A DNA stretch of 64,000 bases from Mesorhizobium sp. AR07 (GTDB taxonomy: Bacteria; Pseudomonadota; Alphaproteobacteria; Rhizobiales; Rhizobiaceae): positions 4,334,501 through 4,398,500 of the forward strand of contig NZ_CP080525.1 in assembly GCF_024746815.1 (NCBI RefSeq). The letters run 5' to 3'. Position numbers and translations under genes: made by a program. Below, piece after piece: positions 57,913-64,000 of this stretch (positions are counted from its first letter, which is position 1; every line of letters begins with the position of its first letter). The notes beneath the pieces are model-generated. The model worked only from the letters and a program-made list of their open reading frames with translations. It ran no database searches and had not been told where the DNA came from.

Positions 57913-59106
57913 ATGGCTGATACGACAATCAGACGGATGACGGGTCGGCCGGTGACAGTCGAACCGGCAATCGTCGTCGGCGCCGGTGCTGCTGGCCTGG
58001 CCGCGGCGTACGCCTTGATGAAGGCCGGCGTGCCGACGGCGATCCTGGAAAAGGAAAGCCGGCTGGCCGAGCCCTGGCACCGGCGACACCGGCAGCTGCA
58101 TCTCAACACCCACCGCGATTTGTCTTCGCTGCCCGGCGTCAGCTATCCCGCCGGCACGCCGGCATTCCCGCACCGGACCCTGGTCATCCGCCATCTCAAC
58201 GAGTTCAGCGAGACGCATGGGCTGCCAGTGGAGTTCGGGGTTGCTGTCGAAAAGATCGCCTTCGAGGGTGATCACTGGGCGGTGCTGACCAGTGCCGGAC
58301 CGCGCCTGGCCCGCCATGTCGTCATCGCCACCGGGCGCGACAGGCAGCCGTTCATTCCCGAATGGAAAGGCATGAAGGGTTTCGCGGGCCGTATCGTTCA
58401 CGCGGCGGATTTCGGTGACGCCAAGGACTATGCCGGCCAGAAAGTGCTGGTCGTCGGCGCCGGCAATTCGGGTTTCGACGCGCTCAATCATCTGGCCGAC
58501 ATAGACACGGCCGCCATCTGGCTGTCGGCCCGCAATGGCCCCGCCCTCCTACCCAAGCGCATTGGCCAGATCGCCGTGCACCGGCTCTCGCCGTTCATGG
58601 CGCGCTTGCCCTTGCGGGTCGCCGATGCGGCGATCGCGGCAACGCAGCGCCTGGTTTTCGGCGACCTGACCAAATTCGGCATGCCGCCCGCGCCTGCGGG
58701 CGGCGCCAGCCGCCTGACCTCGGATTACACCGCCATCGCCGCCGACGATGGCGCCGTCAGCGCCATCAAGTCGGGCAAGATCATCGTCGTGCCGGCCATC
58801 CGGGAGTTCGCCCGCGACGGTGTGATTTTGGCCAACGGCAACCTGATCCATCCCGACATCGTCATTGCCGCGACGGGCTACCGCACCGGGCTGGAACAGA
58901 TGGTCGGCAAGCTCGGCGTCCTCGACAGCAAGGGCGTTCCGCTGTTCAACGGCGGGCAAGCCGATCCGAACTTGCCCGGCCTGTGGTTCACCGGCATGCG
59001 GCCGAGCATTCGCGGCTGCTTCGCCAATGCCAGCATCATGGCCAAGGCGATCGCCAAACGGATTGGCTCCGCCGGCGTCTCCCGCCAATCTGGTGCCTCA
59101 GGCTGA
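57913..59106 (+). CDS. flavin-containing NAD(P)-dependent monooxygenase-like protein
   Basis: A 397-residue FMO/trkA-like flavoprotein. The FAD motif is VVGAGAAGLAAAYAL, the NADP motif VVGAGNSGFDALNHL and the terminal ATGYRTG motif near residue 315. Such enzymes oxidise amines, sulfides or indole-3-pyruvate; the substrate is unknown. Convergent with the next small gene by nine overlapping bases. Confidence 0.87.
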   Translation: MADTTIRRMTGRPVTVEPAIVVGAGAAGLAAAYALMKAGVPTAILEKESRLAEPWHRRHRQLHLNTHRDLSSLPGVSYPAGTPAFPHRTLVIRHLNEFSETHGLPVEFGVAVEKIAFEGDHWAVLTSAGPRLARHVVIATGRDRQPFIPEWKGMKGFAGRIVHAADFGDAKDYAGQKVLVVGAGNSGFDALNHLADIDTAAIWLSARNGPALLPKRIGQIAVHRLSPFMARLPLRVADAAIAATQRLVFGDLTKFGMPPAPAGGASRLTSDYTAIAADDGAVSAIKSGKIIVVPAIREFARDGVILANGNLIHPDIVIAATGYRTGLEQMVGKLGVLDSKGVPLFNGGQADPNLPGLWFTGMRPSIRGCFANASIMAKAIAKRIGSAGVSRQSGASG

Positions 59107-59322
59107 TTTCGGTTCGAGCCGCCGGAAACCGACGGCTTCCATCAGCATGTCCTCGTCGACCATGCCGGCATTGTGAAGCGCAAGCAGGTTAAGGGCGATT
59201 TCCCGCGCGTCGGCCGAATCGGGAAGTGCCTCGCGCCGCCGACAGGCTTCGTCGAAGACGCGCTGCAGCTTGGCGATATCGGCAGGCTTGAGCAAGCCAC
59301 GGTCATAGACGGACTTCGGCAT
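59098..59322 (-). CDS. small conserved-looking protein of unknown function
   Basis: 74 residues, helical, with KPADIAKLQRVFDEACRR and AREIALNLLALHNAG as conserved-looking segments. No family name recalled. Its 3' end overlaps that of the FMO gene. It is likely real because of its even codon pattern and the GGAGAC Shine-Dalgarno-like stretch 5' to ATG 59322. Confidence 0.6.
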   Translation of the reverse strand: MPKSVYDRGLLKPADIAKLQRVFDEACRRREALPDSADAREIALNLLALHNAGMVDEDMLMEAVGFRRLEPKSA

Positions 59323-59399
59323 GGCGACGGTCTCCTTAGGGAGGAGCTAGGGCGCCCTTCCTAAATTGACAATCTTTCCCGAGGCTTGAGCCAGGACAA

Positions 59400-60582
<1,183 letters not shown>

Positions 60583-60594
60583 CAAACACAGTTG

Positions 60595-60632
60595 CTCACC
60601 TGCCTGCCGGCAGGCGGATGAGGGGCAGCGCC
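60595..60632. repeat. fragment of family B palindrome at the right flank of IS110
   Basis: CACCTGCCTGCCGGCAGGCG followed by GATGAGGGGCAGCGCC matches the outer arm of a family B element, only 13 bases after the transposase stop. The opposite arm is not visible on the left of the IS. Confidence 0.5.
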
Positions 60633-60643
60633 AACGTCTACAA

Positions 60644-62647
60644 TCAAACCGCGATCTTGCCGCCGCCCTGTTTGGTGATGGCGACGACCGCGGGCCGCAC
60701 CGGCATGTCGGGCTTGAAGTCGGGCCAGCGCGTCGACAAATCCTCATAATAGGACGGGCGGCCGAACGCTTCCCAGTCCTCGCCGCCGTCGCCCGGATGC
60801 TGAACGGCGACGAAGGCGGTCTGATCGTCGGCCGTAAACAGCGGGCCGCACATCTCGGCGCCGATCGGCACGCGGAAGAACAGCTTCGAGGTCGCCCGCG
60901 CCGAACCTTCGGTGTCGACCGCCCACAGGCCGTCGGTGCGGCCGGTGGCTTTCGGGCCCTGCCCGTCGGTGGCGACCCACAGGCGGCCGGCCGAATCGAC
61001 CGCGCAATTGTCGGGCATGCCGAACCAGCCATGGGCCGTCGTTGCCGTCGAGAAGGTGGCGCCGACATCGGCAACCGCCGGATCGCCGCATTTCAACAGC
61101 ACTTCCCACTTGCCCTTGGTGCTGGTGAAATCGCCGCCGTCCTCCGATATCTCGATGATGTGGCCGAAGGTATTCCCGGCGCGCGGGTTGGCGGCGTCGA
61201 CCTGGTCGGCCTTGCGCTTCGAATTGTTGGTCAGCATGACATAGACCTTGCCGTTGACGGCATTGGGCTGGATGTCCTCGGGGCGGTCCATCTTGGTGGC
61301 GCCGAGCAGGTCGGCGGCGCGGCGTGTCTCAATCAGCACGTCGGCCTGGCTGGCAAAGCCGTTCTCGGTGGTCAGCGGGCCCTGGCCGAAGACGATCGGC
61401 AGCCATTCGACCGTACCATCCTCGGCGAACCTGGCGACATGCAGCGTGCCGTCGTCGAGCAGATCCTTGTTGGCGGCATGGTCGTTGGCGTTGAAAATTC
61501 CCTTGGTGACGAACTTGTAGGCATAGTCGAAACGCTCGTCGTCGCCGAGATAGAAGACGACGCGGCCATCCTTGGCGACGATCGATTCGGCGCCCTCGTG
61601 CTTGAAGCGGCCCATGGCGGTGCGCTTCCTCGGCGTCGAGGTCGGATCGTTGACGTCGACCTCGACGATCCAGCCGAAACGGTTGGGCTCGTTCGGCTCC
61701 TTGGCCAGGTCGAAGCGATCGTAATGTGCCGCCCATTCATAGGCGCCTTCGGGAATGCCGAGGCGCTTGTAGTTGGCGGCTTCCTTGTGGCCTTCCGGCA
61801 AGTCGCCGGAGAAATAGCCGTGGATGTTTTCCTCGGCCATCACATAGGTGCCCCAGGGCGTGACGCCGCCGGCGCAGTTGTTGACGGTGCCAAACACCTT
61901 CGTGCCGGACGGGTCGGCATTGGTCTTGACGCGGTCATGGCCGGCGACCGGGCCGGACAGCGCCATTTCGGTGCTGGAGGTGATGCGGCGGTTGAGCTTG
62001 CCGTCGCGCACCACCTGCCATTTGCCGGATACCTTGCGGATCTCGACGATGGTACCGCCATGCGCGGCCATCTCGACATCGACCTGCTCCTTGCTGAGCG
62101 GTGCGACTTCGGCCGACTTCTTGCCGTCCTTCTCGACGATCTTGACGATGCCCGGGAACATCAGATGCGGGTTGGTATATTCGTGGTTGACGACCAGCAG
62201 GCCGTGTTCGGCCGAACCGTCGATCGGGATGTAGCCGACATAGTCGTTGTTGTAGCCGAACTGTTTTGCCTGTGCCTGCGCCGACTGTTTCGTCGGGTCG
62301 AACTCCGGCGAATCGGCAAACAGCGGATCGCCCCAGCGCAACAGCACATCGGCATCGTAGCCAGGCGCGACATGGTGCTTGTCGTCGATGCCGGCTTCGA
62401 GCTCGTCGAACGCGAAGGCGGAGCCTTCGGCGGCCCGGGCCTGGTCGGCGCTGACCAGCGCCAGCGGGCCGACGGTGGCGGCGATGGCAGAGACGGCCAG
62501 CGAACCCTTCAGGAAACCACGGCGCGAGAACCGGGCGGCGATGATCTCGCCCATGGTGCGGTTGTCGGTGGGATTGCTGGCCGGGCCGTCGTTTTCCTCG
62601 AGCAGGCTGGTGCGGAATTTGGCGTCGAGAGAGCGGTGTTCGGTCAT
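60644..62647 (-). CDS. phoX: PhoX-type alkaline phosphatase
   Basis: A 667-residue DUF839/PhoX phosphatase. A twin-arginine signal (FSRRGFLKGSLAVSAIAAT, residues about 40-58) is preceded by about 35 residues typical of PhoX, so it is a folded, Tat-exported Ca/Fe enzyme of the periplasm or surface. VVNHEYTNPHLMFPG, TPWGTYVMAEE and SNSKRKAD-like segments fit. A possible PHO box lies upstream, pointing to phosphate-starvation control by PhoB. Confidence 0.93.
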   Translation of the reverse strand: MTEHRSLDAKFRTSLLEENDGPASNPTDNRTMGEIIAARFSRRGFLKGSLAVSAIAATVGPLALVSADQARAAEGSAFAFDELEAGIDDKHHVAPGYDADVLLRWGDPLFADSPEFDPTKQSAQAQAKQFGYNNDYVGYIPIDGSAEHGLLVVNHEYTNPHLMFPGIVKIVEKDGKKSAEVAPLSKEQVDVEMAAHGGTIVEIRKVSGKWQVVRDGKLNRRITSSTEMALSGPVAGHDRVKTNADPSGTKVFGTVNNCAGGVTPWGTYVMAEENIHGYFSGDLPEGHKEAANYKRLGIPEGAYEWAAHYDRFDLAKEPNEPNRFGWIVEVDVNDPTSTPRKRTAMGRFKHEGAESIVAKDGRVVFYLGDDERFDYAYKFVTKGIFNANDHAANKDLLDDGTLHVARFAEDGTVEWLPIVFGQGPLTTENGFASQADVLIETRRAADLLGATKMDRPEDIQPNAVNGKVYVMLTNNSKRKADQVDAANPRAGNTFGHIIEISEDGGDFTSTKGKWEVLLKCGDPAVADVGATFSTATTAHGWFGMPDNCAVDSAGRLWVATDGQGPKATGRTDGLWAVDTEGSARATSKLFFRVPIGAEMCGPLFTADDQTAFVAVQHPGDGGEDWEAFGRPSYYEDLSTRWPDFKPDMPVRPAVVAITKQGGGKIAV

Positions 62648-62714
62648 CTGGCTTGCCTCTGGCTTTAGGGGTGGCTGGAGCGTATTGCCTGCTCAAACCC
62701 CTTACAGTCGGCCG

Positions 62715-62732
62715 ATCACATTTTCGTGACAA
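62715..62732 (-). promoter_or_regulatory. candidate PHO box upstream of phoX
   Basis: On the minus strand TTGTCACGAAAATGTGAT, i.e. two 7-base units 11 bases apart: TTGTCAC close to CTGTCAT, and ATGTGAT with two changes. It lies 68 bases upstream of the phoX start, a plausible PhoB site. One good and one weak half. Confidence 0.4.
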
Positions 62733-62854
62733 TGCGAGCGGCTTTCAACCGCGACCGGCCTGCAACGGTCGAAGTCCCGACAAGAGGTCTGCTTGACGTG
62801 CCTGCGCGGTTCGGAAACAAGGACTGCCAAAGGGTGTTATCGAGGGGCAAGACA

Positions 62855-63196
62855 TTGAGTTTTTCGGGATTGCTGCAGCTCGGCTTTTCGACGGTGATCT
62901 TCCTGCTGGCGGCGACGGCCGCCAAGCAATGGGGGCTGGCGCCAAGCCTCGGCAAGATCCTGCTGACGCTGGCGCTCTATTCGTTGGGCAATCTGATCAT
63001 GCTGCGGCTGATCCGCGAGTTCGGCATGTCGGTGTCGTTCAGCCTGTCGGCCGTCATCCAGCTGGTGTCGGTGAATGTCGTCGCCCTGGTGTTCTTCGGC
63101 GAGCGCGTCAACGCGCTGCAGGCGACCGGCATCATGCTGGCGATCGCCGCGGTGGCGCTGATCACGCTCGGACCCTATCTGCAAGGGCGGATGTAG
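62855..63196 (+). CDS. small EamA/SMR-like membrane protein
   Basis: 113 residues from TTG 62855 with GAGG eight bases before it. Four hydrophobic segments, ending in FGERVNALQATGIMLAIAAV, the tail typical of small multidrug-resistance or half-size EamA proteins. An in-frame ATG at 62726 would add 43 residues that do not look like protein. Substrate unknown. Confidence 0.7.
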   Translation: MSFSGLLQLGFSTVIFLLAATAAKQWGLAPSLGKILLTLALYSLGNLIMLRLIREFGMSVSFSLSAVIQLVSVNVVALVFFGERVNALQATGIMLAIAAVALITLGPYLQGRM

Positions 63197-63204
63197 CGGA
63201 GCGA

Positions 63205-63918
63205 ATGCCGATGAAGACCACCGCCAACGCTCTGCTCACCCGGATCGAATTTCCGGTGCTGCTGGCCGGCCTGCTCATCGCCGGCTGCCTGTGGGGGTTC
63301 GAGGAACTGATGGAGGTGGCGCGAGCCACAACGCCGCACGCCTTCGACACCGAAATCCTGCTTGCCTTCCGCCAGGCGGGCCAGCCCGGAATTCCGATCG
63401 GCCCGCTTTGGCTGGAAGGCGTGATGCGCGACGTCACCAGTCTCGGCAGCGCCACCGTGCTGGTGCTGATCACGGCGGCGACGATCGTCTATTTGCTGTT
63501 GATCCGCCGGCCGGCGCCCGCACTGCTCATCTTTGTCGCGGTGGCCGGCGGCCAGCTGCTGTCGAGCTTGCTGAAGGTCGGCGTCGACCGGCCGCGCCCG
63601 GAGCTCGTCTCGCACCTCGTCAGCGAAACCTCGCTGTCCTTTCCGAGCGGTCACGCCATGCTGTCGGCGGTGACCTATCTGACCCTCGGCTCGCTGGCGG
63701 CTGGCTTCCTGCAGGACAGGACGGTCAAGGCCTATGTGCTGGTCCTGGCGGTGCTGACGACGCTGCTGGTCGGGATCAGCCGCATCTATCTCGGTGTGCA
63801 CTGGCCGTCGGACGTGCTGGCCGGCTGGTGCGCCGGCTTCGCCTGGGCGATGCTGTGCTGGCTGGCGGCGCGACTTCTGCAGCGACGCAAGGGCGGCGAA
63901 AGCGAGATTGGAGATTGA
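63205..63918 (+). CDS. PAP2-family membrane phosphatase
   Basis: A 237-residue PAP2/lipid phosphatase with about six membrane segments and the three-part signature KVGVDRPRPE, PSGHAM and SRIYLGVHWPSD. It likely acts on lipid phosphates such as undecaprenyl pyrophosphate or phosphatidate. It begins eight bases after the small membrane protein gene, so the two probably form one transcript. Confidence 0.93.
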   Translation: MPMKTTANALLTRIEFPVLLAGLLIAGCLWGFEELMEVARATTPHAFDTEILLAFRQAGQPGIPIGPLWLEGVMRDVTSLGSATVLVLITAATIVYLLLIRRPAPALLIFVAVAGGQLLSSLLKVGVDRPRPELVSHLVSETSLSFPSGHAMLSAVTYLTLGSLAAGFLQDRTVKAYVLVLAVLTTLLVGISRIYLGVHWPSDVLAGWCAGFAWAMLCWLAARLLQRRKGGESEIGD

Positions 63919-63934
63919 GGGCCTTGAGCGGCAA

Positions 63935-64000
63935 TCAGATCAGTCGGTTGATCAGCCCATGTCCACAGCCTGCCAGCAGAAGAACCACCGACAGCAAGCA
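63935..64000 (-). CDS. possible 3' end of a membrane or lipoprotein gene (cut by window)
   Basis: The minus-strand frame reads LLSVVLLLAGCGHGLINRLI and a stop at 63935-63937. Only 21 codons are in view; hydrophobic with a lipobox-like LAGC. It converges on the PAP2 gene. Confidence 0.3.
   Translation of the reverse strand, partial: CLLSVVLLLAGCGHGLINRLI

Overview
The window is high-GC chromosomal DNA from an alphaproteobacterium of the order Rhizobiales, most probably Mesorhizobium or a close relative. This is inferred from protein recognition, from the gene order mnmE-rho-hemJ-hemE / ppsR-maf-aroE-coaE-dnaQ-secB that surrounds the chromosomal origin in this order, and from many intergenic mosaic palindromes of the RIME type. 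The genus is not proved by anything in the window. No rRNA, tRNA or CRISPR array was seen.

Region by region. (1) 1-15646 is a conserved housekeeping block split by a candidate chromosomal replication origin at 7124-7528. mnmE (cut by the window edge), rho, hemJ and hemE run left. ppsR, maf, aroE, coaE and dnaQ run right, so these genes point away from the origin. secB, fxsA, timA, mltA, an Smr gene and an XRE regulator follow. (2) 15707-22509 holds small exported proteins, a transglutaminase-like protease, intracellular PHA depolymerase, an RlpA-like protein and a tauABC-type sulfonate importer. (3) 23548-28337 has an Rrf2 regulator, an FAD/NAD(P)-binding protein and the reverse transsulfuration pair cystathionine beta-synthase / gamma-lyase. 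(4) 28612-35130 looks like a catabolic cluster: a GlxA-type regulator, a DddP-like M24 enzyme, an isochorismatase-fold hydrolase, an HSL-type esterase and an orphan ABC solute-binding protein. (5) 37210-41733 is an AT-richer accessory island: a Vsr endonuclease, a DUF262 protein, a HEPN-type protein split by an IS630-family element, and a C5 cytosine methyltransferase. It resembles a modification/defence module with one gene knocked out. (6) 41781-58000 returns to core genes: lepA, a Tad-like protein, DUF1223, msrA, a DUF4242 gene divergent from a large LuxR-type regulator, the cyanide-insensitive bd oxidase genes, an ABC-2 exporter and a DUF2156 protein. (7) 57913-64000 has an FMO-like oxidoreductase, an IS110-family element with a long structured leader, phoX with a possible PHO box, a small multidrug-resistance-like membrane protein and a PAP2 phosphatase.

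At least six families of long palindromic intergenic repeats (labelled A-F here) occupy most gaps. Some are nested in one another, and one sits between the two bd-oxidase genes. Broken genes are the IS-split HEPN gene, a frameshifted DUF559 endonuclease and a remnant at 35386-35600.

Strongest points for follow-up: the origin, the vsr/DUF262/HEPN/dcm island whose HEPN frame is restored exactly when the IS is removed, the IS110 leader as a possible bridge RNA, and the DddP-like enzyme that keeps all six metal ligands but appears to lack the proposed catalytic Asp.
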